Positions 17,035 to 26,873 of a DNA stretch of 64,000 nucleotides are shown here, one piece after another (position 1 is the stretch's first letter; every line of letters starts with the position of its first letter). The notes beneath the pieces were generated by a model. That model did no database searches, was not told the origin of the DNA, and saw only the letters and a program-made list of their open reading frames with translations. This DNA comes from Ardenticatenaceae bacterium. GTDB taxonomy: Bacteria > Chloroflexota > Anaerolineae > Promineifilales > Promineifilaceae. Made by a program: the position numbers and the translations under genes. The stretch is from positions 62,001-126,000 of the forward strand of contig JACKBT010000001.1 of NCBI GenBank assembly GCA_020634415.1, read 5' to 3'.

Positions 17035-20000
17035 CTACCTCATTACCAACGGCAGATAGATTCTCTGTGCTTCCGCCAGGACGAATCGGTGTTCTACCGC
17101 TGCCGTCATGCCATCCGAATCAACCACCTCCAGGCGAGCGGTGTATGCCCCGGCAGGCAGATCGAGCAGAGGCAGGATACGGCCGTTGCCCACCATATCG
17201 CCATCCACATACCACGTCAAACCATCCTCTGGCAGCAAGCCATCCTCAACATCCCAGCCCTCGCCGCGCAGCACCACCGGCTCATCCAAAAACAGCACCT
17301 CATCTTCGCCAGGAGCCGTAATAGCCGCCACCGGCTCATTTTCCGGCAGGGCCAGCGGCAGCGTTACGGCTGGCGAAGTATTGACACCATCGGTGGCGTA
17401 CAGAATCAGCATACCCGTTGCACTGCCCGGCAAATAATCAATCGGCAGCGTCATCTCATCCTCCACACCATCCACCACCAGGGCTATTTTACGCACACCA
17501 TCGGGGCTGTATTGCAGCACATAACGCAGCAGATCGTCATCGCCATCAGTGCCCGTCCAGGCAAGGCTCATCGTGCCATCGCCATTAAGGATTGCTGGGC
17601 CATCGAACTGCACAGCAGGTGCGTTGCTGCTCAACTGGATGCTGTCCAGGACAGTTTGGGTATTGCGTTCGACGAGGCGGATAACGGCCGTATTCACCTC
17701 AAACGGCATCGTCACATGGAACACAAGCGGTTCAAACTCTGGGTTCTCACCCTCCTCGCCCGGCACAAAAGGCTGTGTCAGCAGCACACTATTGTTCGCC
17801 GCCACCAACTCAATCGCATAATCCGTCATCTCTCCCTGATTGGCGATACTTTCCGCCAACTGAAGCTGCTGGCTTTCCGTCAAATCCGCCTCATCATACC
17901 AGTACACCGGCTGCAAACTGCCCGTCCCAGCCACCTCATCCAGATACCCGCGCACCCAGATGACCCCAGCACCCCCCTCTTGTAAGAGCGCACCATTTGT
18001 CTTCGGCTGAGCATAGGCATCGGCAATCGCGTCATAAATGGCATCCCACGTATACGCCGACGGCCAGCGGTTTTTACGATAGCTCATCAAATCACCGGCC
18101 CCGGCACTCCCATCCTGGCGGGGATCAATCGCCAGCAGGCTCAGGCCATCAAAACCCCAATGGGCATTCTCATCATTACTAAAATCTCGATAACATTGGT
18201 TGTCGTAAGGATAGTTCGGATCGGGATTCTTGGGACTGCCACAATCTACATGGGGACGGCCAAAAACATGACCAATTTCATGGGCAACCGTCACCGCGCC
18301 ACGCGGCTGGTTAAAGGGTTGATGATCGGCCGTTACCCACAGCTTCGACCACATAGACTGCGTTGACGGATTACCCTGCCCACCGTAGTTAAAGGGATCA
18401 TCCAATACGCCATCATTGTCATCATCAGGGTCAGTGGCAAAAGCATCACCATGCACAATGGCAGCATAAGCTGTGCTTTCGACCACACATCCCTCTGGCG
18501 GCGTAGACAAATCGGCGAAATCAGCCATCTTAGACATCACCTCAGACCGATCTGCATCTAAAGACATGTTGTAGGGTCCAAATTGAAGGTCAATACCCCC
18601 TGGCCCAATAGTTATCGTCACTTTCTGGACAAGCAAATCATTGGTGGTCACATGCAGATCAGCTGGCAGCAAAGAAGTGGCCCGCTCCAGATGTTGGAAA
18701 TAAAAGTCATCGGCCAAATCAGGAACAACGGGATTGTCGCCAGCATCAACTGCCTGCACCGGGTATGTTACCAGGCAGGCCACCCGCTCATTCACATTGT
18801 AGGTAACGGGCGAGGCAGGGAAGGTATTGTTGTTGTAATTCAATTCAAAAGCGCGGTTGCCATCGGCCGGATTAACCTCTGCCTGGAGACGGAAGGTATC
18901 GGCCGTCCAGGAAACAGGCAAAATGAACACAAACCCCTGGTCTGGCTGGGCGCGAGTAGAGCCATTGCTGTCCAGATCAACCTTCTGCACAGGAGTCAGA
19001 GGCGAGCCGTGCAAGGGTGTGCCACTGTCATCAAAGCCATAGAGATAGGCATTAACCTTACGCGTGGCTGGCCCTTGAGTTTCATGGGCATACACCCGCA
19101 CATAGGTCACTTTGTCTTGCACTAAGGGCACACTGTTCGCGCCATTTTGCACCCCTTGCGTCACTTCCATTTTGTCAATGACATAATCTACACCATTGCT
19201 GGTCGTGCTTTTATCAAGATAGTAGATATTGCTCTCAGCCCAGTAGAGGCGTGAACCTTGAATGGCAACCGAGTTGGGATAGAAGCGATCATAAGTCATG
19301 AGGGTGGCTGTACCGCCAGCTTTGGGCATCTTCCACAAGGAACCATTGGTTGTGCCTTTGCCAAAGTAAAGCGTGCTGCCTTCAATGAAGATGCCATAAA
19401 CAGGGTCATTACTTTCGTATACGGTTTCAGGCGTGCCACCCGTTTTGAGGCGGCGGCGGATGCGGCCACCTAATTCTGACCAATAGACGTATTCGCCATC
19501 AATCAAAATGTCCCAGGCAAGTTCGGCCGTGTTGGTGGCGGTGAAAATCGCACCGCCCGTTTTGGCTACGGCCCTGACGGCACCTTCGCTCAGGTCATCC
19601 CCCTCTGTCCAGTAGATGTAGTTGTCATCCAGAGTTATGTCGTTGACTTCGCTGCCCAAGACGGTGGGGATGGAGGCAACGATTTCCAAAACCAGGCTGT
19701 CTTTGGCCACTTTCACCATGCTGATGCCGTTGTTGGAGGGATCGTTTAGAGCGTAGTAGACATGGGTGTCGTCTACGGCTACAGCCCCTTCCACTGCGCC
19801 CAAACTGATGATCTGTTCAGGTGTTCCCCCATTAATGGGTTGGCGGAAGGCGTGACCATCATCGGTGAATGCACCGTAGACGTAGTAGAGATGCGTATCA
19901 TCGGCGGCGATGGCTTTGGCCTGGGGTACATCGCAGCCGGTTTCGAGGACAGTGTGGGCGTGATTAACGCCATTGTAGGTCACACGGCCGTATTGATAGG

Positions 20001-20208
20001 CTTCGGGGTTGTTGGTACACACAATGGCATCGTCACCAGAGCGGTCAGTGGTGTAAAAGAGGGTGCCGCTGCCGTCGGGGGCCAGGCGGTTGCCGTAGTT
20101 GACAAAGGTGGGATCAGAACCACCTTCGGGGGCAGCACGGCCCACGAAGGTGGTGAGGCAGAATAAACTAATAAAAAGAATAACAAGACCAATTCCTATA
20201 CGTTTCAT
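17035..20208 (-). CDS. Large secreted metzincin-like protein with N-terminal propeller
   Basis: 1057 aa. Signal peptide at 1-25. About 40-345 holds propeller-type repeats resembling DUF5050 (DDNYIYWTEGDD, GAVRAVAKTGG). A CARDB-like beta domain follows (YVIDKMEVTQGVQN). The metalloprotease core at 643-653 is HEIGHVFGRPH, a zinc HExxHxxGxxH site. Ig-like domains and the tail RIYLPLVMR close the protein. Probably an extracellular protease or surface protein. ATG 20208 has AAGGA upstream. It is convergent with the beta-helix protein gene. Confidence 0.8.
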   Translation of the reverse strand: MKRIGIGLVILFISLFCLTTFVGRAAPEGGSDPTFVNYGNRLAPDGSGTLFYTTDRSGDDAIVCTNNPEAYQYGRVTYNGVNHAHTVLETGCDVPQAKAIAADDTHLYYVYGAFTDDGHAFRQPINGGTPEQIISLGAVEGAVAVDDTHVYYALNDPSNNGISMVKVAKDSLVLEIVASIPTVLGSEVNDITLDDNYIYWTEGDDLSEGAVRAVAKTGGAIFTATNTAELAWDILIDGEYVYWSELGGRIRRRLKTGGTPETVYESNDPVYGIFIEGSTLYFGKGTTNGSLWKMPKAGGTATLMTYDRFYPNSVAIQGSRLYWAESNIYYLDKSTTSNGVDYVIDKMEVTQGVQNGANSVPLVQDKVTYVRVYAHETQGPATRKVNAYLYGFDDSGTPLHGSPLTPVQKVDLDSNGSTRAQPDQGFVFILPVSWTADTFRLQAEVNPADGNRAFELNYNNNTFPASPVTYNVNERVACLVTYPVQAVDAGDNPVVPDLADDFYFQHLERATSLLPADLHVTTNDLLVQKVTITIGPGGIDLQFGPYNMSLDADRSEVMSKMADFADLSTPPEGCVVESTAYAAIVHGDAFATDPDDDNDGVLDDPFNYGGQGNPSTQSMWSKLWVTADHQPFNQPRGAVTVAHEIGHVFGRPHVDCGSPKNPDPNYPYDNQCYRDFSNDENAHWGFDGLSLLAIDPRQDGSAGAGDLMSYRKNRWPSAYTWDAIYDAIADAYAQPKTNGALLQEGGAGVIWVRGYLDEVAGTGSLQPVYWYDEADLTESQQLQLAESIANQGEMTDYAIELVAANNSVLLTQPFVPGEEGENPEFEPLVFHVTMPFEVNTAVIRLVERNTQTVLDSIQLSSNAPAVQFDGPAILNGDGTMSLAWTGTDGDDDLLRYVLQYSPDGVRKIALVVDGVEDEMTLPIDYLPGSATGMLILYATDGVNTSPAVTLPLALPENEPVAAITAPGEDEVLFLDEPVVLRGEGWDVEDGLLPEDGLTWYVDGDMVGNGRILPLLDLPAGAYTARLEVVDSDGMTAAVEHRFVLAEAQRIYLPLVMR

Positions 20209-20354
20209 GCAGCTTTTCCTTTTCCACGCCTTAGCTGTGAGGGGAAGGCGTGATTGTTGGGGAGTGAGTTATGAGGCGTAGAGTATACAATCTGCGTCCC
20301 CAAAACGTCCCCAGACAGATTAATAAGCGTCCGTTATTAACTTAGTATTTGGGG

Positions 20355-20376
20355 GAGACTAGAGACTGGAGACTGG
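20355..20376. repeat. Heptamer repeat (GAGACTG)
   Basis: Units GAGACTA, GAGACTG, GAGACTG in exact 7-bp register. The same unit recurs at 52641. Confidence 0.75.
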
Positions 20377-20414
20377 TTGGTTTCTAGTAGTTGACCAAAC
20401 TTATATTGACGGTT

Positions 20415-20460
20415 GGAGTCGAGGCTTTAGCCGGAAGCGACCGGCTAAAGCCTCGACTCC
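20415..20460. repeat. Perfect 20-bp stem hairpin (GTCGAGGC family)
   Basis: Arms 20415-20434 and 20441-20460 are exact inverse copies with a 6-nt loop. The arm shares GTCGAGGC with the palindrome at 2810-2837. There is no T-run, so it is not a clear terminator. Confidence 0.85.
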
Positions 20461-20554
20461 GCAGCCCGTCAGGCATCGGCCGTTATAGGAGTTATGTACT
20501 TGGGCTGTGGGCAGCCACCTGGCCGAGCCACTGGGTGGAGCAACTGCGCAAGTC

Positions 20555-21076
20555 CTATGTTAGATCAATCACCACCTCCACCACCGAGCCATCTAATCGT
20601 TGGCTGTGGGGAAAAGGCAGTTTTTCCATAATGCGCAAGGCGGGTGTGTTGACAGCCTGCACATTGGCTACGAGTTGGTGCAGGCCGCGCTCATGGGCTT
20701 CTTGTGCCAAAAGCGCCACCAGCTTGGTGCCGATGCCGCTCTGTTGGTAGTCGTCTATGATGGAAACGGCCGTTTCCGCCCTCTCCTCCCCCTCAAAAAT
20801 CACATACCGCGCCGCCCCCACAGGCACATCACCATCAAACGCAATCAGGCCAAAGCTGCCATTCGGCACAATCGCCACCATCTGCTCGGCTTCACGCTGC
20901 ACCCGCTCCGGGCTGGGGTTATCCAATGGCTGGTGAAAGCGATGATAACGGCTGTCTGACCCCATCTGCTCAAAAATGGCGATCAAAATAGGCGCATCCC
21001 CGTGCTGCATAGGGCGGATTCGCAGTGTACAGCCGTTTTTCGTCACAAAAGTCGTTACAAATGATTCATCATTCAT
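20555..21076 (-). CDS. GNAT family N-acetyltransferase
   Basis: 173 aa from ATG 21076, which has GGTGAG 4 nt upstream; the frame continues to 21136 but without a better start. GNAT fold: an N-terminal region LRIRPMQHGDAP, the acetyl-CoA pyrophosphate loop in QQSGIGTKLVALLAQ, and a C-terminal NTPALRIMEKLPF. It transfers acetyl from acetyl-CoA to an unknown amine. A truncated relative is at 14641-14790. Confidence 0.88.
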   Translation of the reverse strand: MNDESFVTTFVTKNGCTLRIRPMQHGDAPILIAIFEQMGSDSRYHRFHQPLDNPSPERVQREAEQMVAIVPNGSFGLIAFDGDVPVGAARYVIFEGEERAETAVSIIDDYQQSGIGTKLVALLAQEAHERGLHQLVANVQAVNTPALRIMEKLPFPHSQRLDGSVVEVVIDLT

Positions 21077-21453
21077 AGTCTCACCATTTCTGACGCAATG
21101 CGTCAAAGGCCAAGCATAGCAGATCACTCCAGGCAAATCAAGATGCCCACCGTGCTATTTGCCACCTGCCAGGGTGCGCCTATTTTTTGTGTATGGACTC
21201 GAAAGACTGGAGCAGTTTTAAAAACTGCTCCAGTCACGCCTTACACCAATTCCTGTCGCACCCCAACCGCCATCTGCCCTTGACAACCAGCCCACAATCG
21301 CCATAGGATACAGGCAGCAACACACCCCGCCACCTTGCAACCTTTCCCAACCCATCACGTAATACAGGGTAATGTTTACCAAATTCCGTAAAATGATGAC
21401 ACACCACATTTTACGTCTTACCTCAAAATCCCAAAGGAAGGAACTTTCTCACA
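21077..21453. other. Divergent intergenic region
   Basis: 377 bp separating the GNAT gene (minus) and the dynamin-like gene (plus). It contains a 31-bp hairpin at 21205-21235 and an inverse pair CCGTAAAATG / CATTTTACG near 21387-21416. I see no small gene in it. Confidence 0.5.
21205..21235. repeat. Perfect 15-bp inverted repeat
   Basis: GACTGGAGCAGTTTT and its exact inverse, separated by one base. No flanking target duplication seen. Confidence 0.8.
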
Positions 21454-24099
21454 ATGGCAAAAACAACTGATAAATATCAAGAATTACAAGCCTCACTGCA
21501 AACCCTGCCCCACATCAGCCCAGCGCAGGTCGAGCAGTGGGTGGGCTTGCAGCGCACCATTGACAACACCCGCGATTACCTCATTCGCGCTGTGCCTCAA
21601 GCCCAATTCAACATTGATGAAGCCCAAAAAATTCTCGGCCAGCGCACCTACACGCTGGTCTTCTTTGGCGGTACAGGCGTGGGCAAAAGCACGCTGATTA
21701 ATGCTTTGCTGGGTCGTAATTTATTGCCGACTGGGGCGGTAACGGCCGTTACCGGCACCATCGTCTACATCGAGCAGGCTAAAGAAGGCGAAGCCGAATC
21801 CCTCGTCCTGAGCTACTGGAGCCGCGACGAATTCGCCGAGCGCGTGCGCCGCCTCTGCCAACTGGCCGAGATGGACGGTTTCGACATCACCAACGAAGGC
21901 GAGCGCGAACAGGCCCAAACCGACATCAAAGCCATCATCACCGAAACCGAAGGCCATGCCAAAACGGAACGCGACGAATATCTGGAGATTTTGCTCGACT
22001 GCATCCACTCCTACGAAAACAACGCCCAACTATTCAAGGCTGGCACGCCGCCCCCCATGAGCCTGGCCCTGGAAGATGAAAATTCCCTCAAGCACCTGCG
22101 CGAAGATGGTTTTAAGGGCAGCGAACAGCGGCAAATCCGCCTCATTAAATCGGCCACCTTCCGCATTTTGCCCCAGGCCGGGCAGCCCAATCTGCTGATG
22201 AATGGCTACCTGCGCATTGTGGACGTGCCTGGTTTGGGCGCGGGCATGAAGCTGCACGAAGCCATCACCCTGGAAGAGATGAAGCGCGAGGATGCTATGA
22301 TTGTCCTCGTCACCGATGCCGGACGGCAGCGTGTGGATGAGATGAAGTCGTTATCGGCCGTTAACTGGATCAAAGAAAATCGTTTGCACGGTCTGATTGG
22401 TGGCGATTTGGACGAAGCCGCCGCCAAGATTTTCCTGGCCGTGAATGGCGGCAACGTGCGGCAGGCGTTTGACCGGCTCAACTCTGGTTTGCCGGAAGCC
22501 GAGCTAGAAATTAAGGAAGTCACCCGTTACATTGCCCCCAACTATTGGGAACGCTATCGGGATCGGGGTCGTAATCGGCCGTATTTCCTCATCATGGCCC
22601 CACCCGCCCTCTACCTGCAAGACCCAGACAACGCACCTGACGAATTCGCCAGCGAAACCGAGCGCATTGTCAAAGTGTTCAAGGATCAGTTGGGCAATGT
22701 AGACAAAGCCGACCTGCTCCACCCCGACACCAAACAAGCCTTGCTCGACTTGAGCGAAGTGCCGCTGCTGCGCGAAAGCCTGGTGGAATTCATCAAAACC
22801 GAACGCATTCGCGGCCAACTGCGCGAAGCCTCCACCCGCATCCGCAATGCCCTGCAAAGCCTGCGCTTCTACTATGAGAAGCAGTTGGCGGCGCGTGGGG
22901 TTCATCCCCCCTTCGCCAATAGCTGGGAGCAGTTGCAAGAGCGGCGCTATGAGAATGTGCTGGTACGCCATCAAAAAGAGCTGCCCCGCGCCTTCCACAA
23001 CGCCTTATTGGAACTGAGTTCGCGCACCAACAGCGATGAACGCTTCCGCAACTTGCTGCGCCCCACCCTGCACGAGGTGAAGGGCATGGTGCAAAATTCC
23101 ATCCAGCGCGAAGTAGACACGCTGCTGGAAAGCTATGGCACCGAGTTTTGGGATGACCGCGATGTGACCTATGACAATCTGATTTGGGGCACGAGCGGCA
23201 TTGAGATTCCCATCAAGCGTATTTTGTTCCAAGTGGAACTGATTATGCAGGATGCCGTTTCCAACTTTATGCCGGCCACGGCCGAAGTGATTGCCTCCGA
23301 ACTAGAGCGCACGCTGGAAGCACACGAGATTTACTCGCGGCTGGAACGGGCCAGCTATGAGCAGCCTTACAACTACGCTCTCCCTGGCGAAACGGCCGGT
23401 GATTTGAAAGTGGTTTATGACGCTCTGATTAACCGTGTGAACACCAATTTCCGCCACGTTTGCCGTCAGGCAACGATGTACGAATTGATGAAGCCGGAAC
23501 GATCGGTGCATTATCGGTTGGAAGAGGGCGAGCGGGAGCTGGCTTTGGGCACGAATGAGCGGCTGTTGGATGTGGCTTTGCACGGTGTGGAATCGGTACG
23601 GCGCGAGATGCCAGCGGTGGCTAATTCGGCCAATAGTGGGCAAGCTGTGGAAACGGCCGTTGCCGCCACCGACGACTTCGAGATCAACATACTCGACCAC
23701 ACCGCACCACAAGCCGAACCCGACTTCGACATCAGCTTCCTGGGTGAGGCCCCCGAAACAGCTGCGGCTCCGGCCGAGCTAGAGGCCAGCTATGCTGACA
23801 AGCTGGACAATATTGCCGTGAAGGTGAACCGCATCTTCGGCGAGATTATGAACGACTTGTTTGGCGATGATGATTTGCTGCCTCGTTTGCGCCGCCTCTT
23901 CTGGCTGGAAGCGACCAAGGCCGAACGTGACTTCAACAATCACCTGGTCAAGCCAATGTTGAAGCAGCATGACCGCAATTTGCACAGCGATGAACTCCGT
24001 GCCGCCATGCAGAGCGACCTGGAATCGGTGTCTGACCTGGAAGGGTTGATGCGGATTTGGGAAGGGCTGCATAAGCTGGAGACGGGGATGGCAGTTTAA
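21454..24099 (+). CDS. Dynamin-like GTPase
   Basis: 881 aa. The G1 P-loop GGTGVGKST is at 72-80 after a short helical N-terminus. The G3 motif DVPGLG is at 257-262, and VTDAGR near 288 is in G4-like position. The long C-terminal two-thirds is alpha-helical and charged, as expected for a dynamin stalk. An insertion around 95-230 between G1 and G3 is larger than usual. Bacterial dynamin-like proteins remodel or protect membranes. ATG 21454 is preceded by AAGGAAGG. No transmembrane helix is evident. Monocistronic: it is followed by a large fold-back sequence. Confidence 0.82.
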   Translation: MAKTTDKYQELQASLQTLPHISPAQVEQWVGLQRTIDNTRDYLIRAVPQAQFNIDEAQKILGQRTYTLVFFGGTGVGKSTLINALLGRNLLPTGAVTAVTGTIVYIEQAKEGEAESLVLSYWSRDEFAERVRRLCQLAEMDGFDITNEGEREQAQTDIKAIITETEGHAKTERDEYLEILLDCIHSYENNAQLFKAGTPPPMSLALEDENSLKHLREDGFKGSEQRQIRLIKSATFRILPQAGQPNLLMNGYLRIVDVPGLGAGMKLHEAITLEEMKREDAMIVLVTDAGRQRVDEMKSLSAVNWIKENRLHGLIGGDLDEAAAKIFLAVNGGNVRQAFDRLNSGLPEAELEIKEVTRYIAPNYWERYRDRGRNRPYFLIMAPPALYLQDPDNAPDEFASETERIVKVFKDQLGNVDKADLLHPDTKQALLDLSEVPLLRESLVEFIKTERIRGQLREASTRIRNALQSLRFYYEKQLAARGVHPPFANSWEQLQERRYENVLVRHQKELPRAFHNALLELSSRTNSDERFRNLLRPTLHEVKGMVQNSIQREVDTLLESYGTEFWDDRDVTYDNLIWGTSGIEIPIKRILFQVELIMQDAVSNFMPATAEVIASELERTLEAHEIYSRLERASYEQPYNYALPGETAGDLKVVYDALINRVNTNFRHVCRQATMYELMKPERSVHYRLEEGERELALGTNERLLDVALHGVESVRREMPAVANSANSGQAVETAVAATDDFEINILDHTAPQAEPDFDISFLGEAPETAAAPAELEASYADKLDNIAVKVNRIFGEIMNDLFGDDDLLPRLRRLFWLEATKAERDFNNHLVKPMLKQHDRNLHSDELRAAMQSDLESVSDLEGLMRIWEGLHKLETGMAV

Positions 24100-24102
24100 G
24101 GC

Positions 24103-24133
24103 GTAATGACGTAATTAGGTAATTGAGTAATTG
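24103..24133. repeat. Octamer repeat (GTAATT)
   Basis: GTAAT recurs at a strict 8-bp spacing four times (GTAATGAC, GTAATTAG, GTAATTGA, GTAATTGG) immediately after the dynamin-like gene stop. Confidence 0.75.
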
Positions 24134-24134
24134 G

Positions 24135-24274
24135 AACGGCCGTCCTCGTTGGTGTTTAAATAATTGATCGGGTAATAAATGTAGAGCGATTTTGTAAATC
24201 GCTCGGACGATTTAAAAAATCGTCCCACACTTGTTACCCGATTTATTTCTTAAACTGCAATGAGGACGGCCGTT
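24135..24274. repeat. 140-bp nested palindrome bounded by ACGGCCGT
   Basis: Outer arms begin AACGGCCGTCCTCGTTG and end in the inverse CAATGAGGACGGCCGTT. Inner arms include ATCGGGTAA / TTACCCGAT. The centre has two small hairpins, GAGCGATTT/AAATCGCTC and GGACGATTT/AAATCGTCC. The arms are imperfect inverse copies. No gene, no target duplication seen. Confidence 0.75.
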
Positions 24275-24293
24275 TTTATGAAAGGAGTTTAAC

Positions 24294-24572
24294 ATGAATG
24301 GCGCTGCTGTTGCCGCGATAGCGGCGGCGATTGCTCAGGCAACGAAGGCATCTGGCGCGATTGTGCGGATGCCGCCAGAGGATTTTTTGACCTTACTCGA
24401 TAGGGTTGCGGAGCCGCTGGTGGTGATGGCGATGGGTGGCTTGATCAACAAGAATTATCAATATCTGGTAGGTTACAAGGGGCTGGTTTTTTTTACCAAG
24501 TCGTCAGACAAGCTACCTTTGCCGCCTAAAGCGGAGTTGATCACGGCTGATAAGATTTGGATTCCTGATTAG
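24294..24572 (+). CDS. Small hypothetical protein
   Basis: 92 aa with an Ala-rich hydrophobic N-terminus (1-20) and a C-terminal half with YQYLVGYKGLVFFTKS. The ATG at 24294 has a strong AAAGGAG 8 nt upstream, and an intrinsic terminator follows, so expression is credible. No family recognised. It stands alone between the dynamin-like gene and the convergent FG-GAP lipoprotein gene. Confidence 0.6.
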   Translation: MNGAAVAAIAAAIAQATKASGAIVRMPPEDFLTLLDRVAEPLVVMAMGGLINKNYQYLVGYKGLVFFTKSSDKLPLPPKAELITADKIWIPD

Positions 24573-24585
24573 AGGTGTTGGGTAG

Positions 24586-24615
24586 ACGGCCGTCCCCGTG
24601 AGTACGGCCGTTTTT
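24586..24615 (+). terminator. Terminator built from two ACGGCCGT copies
   Basis: Two copies of the palindrome (24586-24593 and 24604-24611) can pair with each other and are followed by TTTTT. Confidence 0.65.
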
Positions 24616-26180
24616 CATTCCCCCTCCAACTCACCCCAAAACACAAATGCCGTCCCATTCCACTTGTAAACATGGTCAATGGGATCAAACTCAGTCCAAC
24701 AATGACGTGGGTAGCTTTCTCCATGACACTCTGGTTCACTGGTTACACGGCTGGCAAGTATAATTTCTACCTGCCCATCCTCATCAATGTCCTGCAAACG
24801 CACCCCATATAAATCAGTTTGCACAATACAACCAGCCACATTGACAATTTCTGTGGCTGTGCCACCCTGCCATTGGTAAGCCAAAAACCGTTCGTGTACA
24901 CAAGCCACCTCAGACAGAACATTCCACTCTTCATCTATAGGATCACTTCCCGATAAGGTTGTTATAACGATTTCTGGCTGATCATCATTTGTAATATCTT
25001 GCCATACGACTTTCGTGAAATTTTCCTTGCATCCGAAAGGCTGTCCTACAAGCTGTTCCCCCACAAAAAGCTGGCAGACATCATTATTTGCCTCTGCTGC
25101 CCGATTGTTGTGTGCCACAATAATTACTTTCACACCCTCAACGCTTTCGGCTTCAAGCGATTTATCCTCATTAATAAGCTGTAATTCGCCGATAGTTTCA
25201 ACAGATTGTTCTGTAAATTCAGTCCCCGTCCAAACATACGTGGTCACGTCTGTGGGATAAATCACTAAAGGTTCAGGATATCTGGTTTCATCAGCAAAAA
25301 ACTCCAGTTCTTTTTCTGTGTAGGTCAAAATAACTTGTCCTTGGTCATTAATGGATTTAACCAAATCAGTTCGATATAGTCTTATCCCCCCTTGATTAAA
25401 GTTCTCCCCTAAACCAGCGATTTTTTGCCACCAAACCAGTTTACACCCCTCCCATTGGCAATTGATCACTTTATAACCCCAAGAATCGGCTGAGACACCC
25501 GTCCCGTACCTGCCACCAGAGTTAGTGTTCCAAACAACTTCTGGTATGCCATCACCTGTCCAATCCTCCAATCTAAGACGTGAGGCTGTTGAATATTGTA
25601 TTAACAGGAAAGGCTGACCGTATGCCTGTTCTTGCCATAACCAAATAGCCAGAACACCATCGTCATGAAAAATCATGTCTGCCAGCCCATCTCCATTCAA
25701 ATCTTCGTAAATGATGACTGCTATCTCGGTGAAACCTTGAAAATGTAAACTTTCAACCTCATATTCAGGTGGTTCAGGATAACCATAAGCCTGATTGAAA
25801 TATTGGGCGGGAATATTGAGGATGTATTCTTGTAGTTGTTCAAGAGAGGGGTTACGGATAGTCACTGGTTCTAAAGTAGGTATTGGTGAAGGTGTAACAA
25901 TAGGTGTGGCGGTTCTGGTTGGGACAAGGGTGGGCATGGATCGGATGGTAGGCGTAGCGGTGGGAACGGCCGTTTCCGTTTCCATCACCACCACAGTCGC
26001 CGTCTCCATCGGCACCACAGGAGTTGCCGTACTCGTTGGCCGTGCCACAACAACAGTGGCTTGTAGTGTAGAAGTCGGCCGTTCCTGGGCAATCGGCGTT
26101 TGCTGTAAAGTAGGTGATGGTTGGCAGGCAACAGTTATCAATAAAACCAGAACACCAAACCCTACTAACTTTTTCATCAC
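24615..26180 (-). CDS. FG-GAP/VCBS repeat lipoprotein
   Basis: 521 aa. Signal with lipobox VACQ (Cys19), then a Thr/Pro-rich linker to about 105, then beta-propeller repeats with calcium-loop motifs DLNGDGLADMIF, DWTGDGIPEVVW, DITNDDQPEIVI and DIDEDGQVEIIL. It is a surface-anchored, probably ligand-binding protein of unknown role. AGGAGG lies 7 nt before a GTG (26180) and 10 nt before the next ATG (26177); either could start. Confidence 0.82.
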   Translation of the reverse strand: MMKKLVGFGVLVLLITVACQPSPTLQQTPIAQERPTSTLQATVVVARPTSTATPVVPMETATVVVMETETAVPTATPTIRSMPTLVPTRTATPIVTPSPIPTLEPVTIRNPSLEQLQEYILNIPAQYFNQAYGYPEPPEYEVESLHFQGFTEIAVIIYEDLNGDGLADMIFHDDGVLAIWLWQEQAYGQPFLLIQYSTASRLRLEDWTGDGIPEVVWNTNSGGRYGTGVSADSWGYKVINCQWEGCKLVWWQKIAGLGENFNQGGIRLYRTDLVKSINDQGQVILTYTEKELEFFADETRYPEPLVIYPTDVTTYVWTGTEFTEQSVETIGELQLINEDKSLEAESVEGVKVIIVAHNNRAAEANNDVCQLFVGEQLVGQPFGCKENFTKVVWQDITNDDQPEIVITTLSGSDPIDEEWNVLSEVACVHERFLAYQWQGGTATEIVNVAGCIVQTDLYGVRLQDIDEDGQVEIILASRVTSEPECHGESYPRHCWTEFDPIDHVYKWNGTAFVFWGELEGE

Positions 26181-26201
26181 ACTATGCCCTCCTATGAGTG
26201 T

Positions 26202-26555
26202 TCATTCCCGAACTCGGATACGCCTTTCATCCACAATCCAAAGTTGCTGTGAAACGGGTTGGAATGCCAATGCCTTTATTAACTGCTGCAAAACCTGCAG
26301 CACATGAGGTTTAGCCTGACTTTGCAGTCTCAAGACAATAATGCCTGGATAGTCAGCAGGAGGATAGGCGCGAATATCAGCAAAATCCAGGTCCAAGGTG
26401 ACAATAATTCGACCTTCCGCCTGGCATATGACAGCAATATCGCTGTCAGCCTCACCACCCAAATCCTGCTCAAGAATGGTCAAGGCATCATAACCAGCAT
26501 TTCGCAGCATCTCTGCTGCTTGTACAGGCAGGTTTTCATCTGTCTTAAACTTCAT
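26202..26555 (-). CDS. DUF5615 family protein (PIN-like, putative toxin)
   Basis: 117 aa. MKFKTDENLP at the N-terminus and IVTLDLDFADIRAYPP in the middle carry the conserved acidic residues of DUF5615, a PIN-fold family thought to be nuclease toxins. A GTG at 26564 is an alternative start that would overlap the DUF433 stop as GTGA. Paired with DUF433 upstream, the usual partner, in a toxin-antitoxin-like arrangement. Activity is inferred. Confidence 0.8.
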   Translation of the reverse strand: MKFKTDENLPVQAAEMLRNAGYDALTILEQDLGGEADSDIAVICQAEGRIIVTLDLDFADIRAYPPADYPGIIVLRLQSQAKPHVLQVLQQLIKALAFQPVSQQLWIVDERRIRVRE

Positions 26556-26560
26556 CAGCG

Positions 26561-26800
<240 letters not shown>

Positions 26801-26873
26801 TCATTCTCACAGAATGTTGTACTCAATCTCTCACCCTCTGAAGTTTACTCCAACTCAACCAAATGGTATACCC

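Larger units (their letters stand above)
20209..20554. other. Intergenic region with heptamer array and hairpin
   Basis: 346 bp without a gene between two minus-strand genes. It holds the leader of the secreted protease, a heptamer array near 20355-20376 and a 46-bp hairpin at 20415-20460. The rest shows no recognisable feature. Confidence 0.6.
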
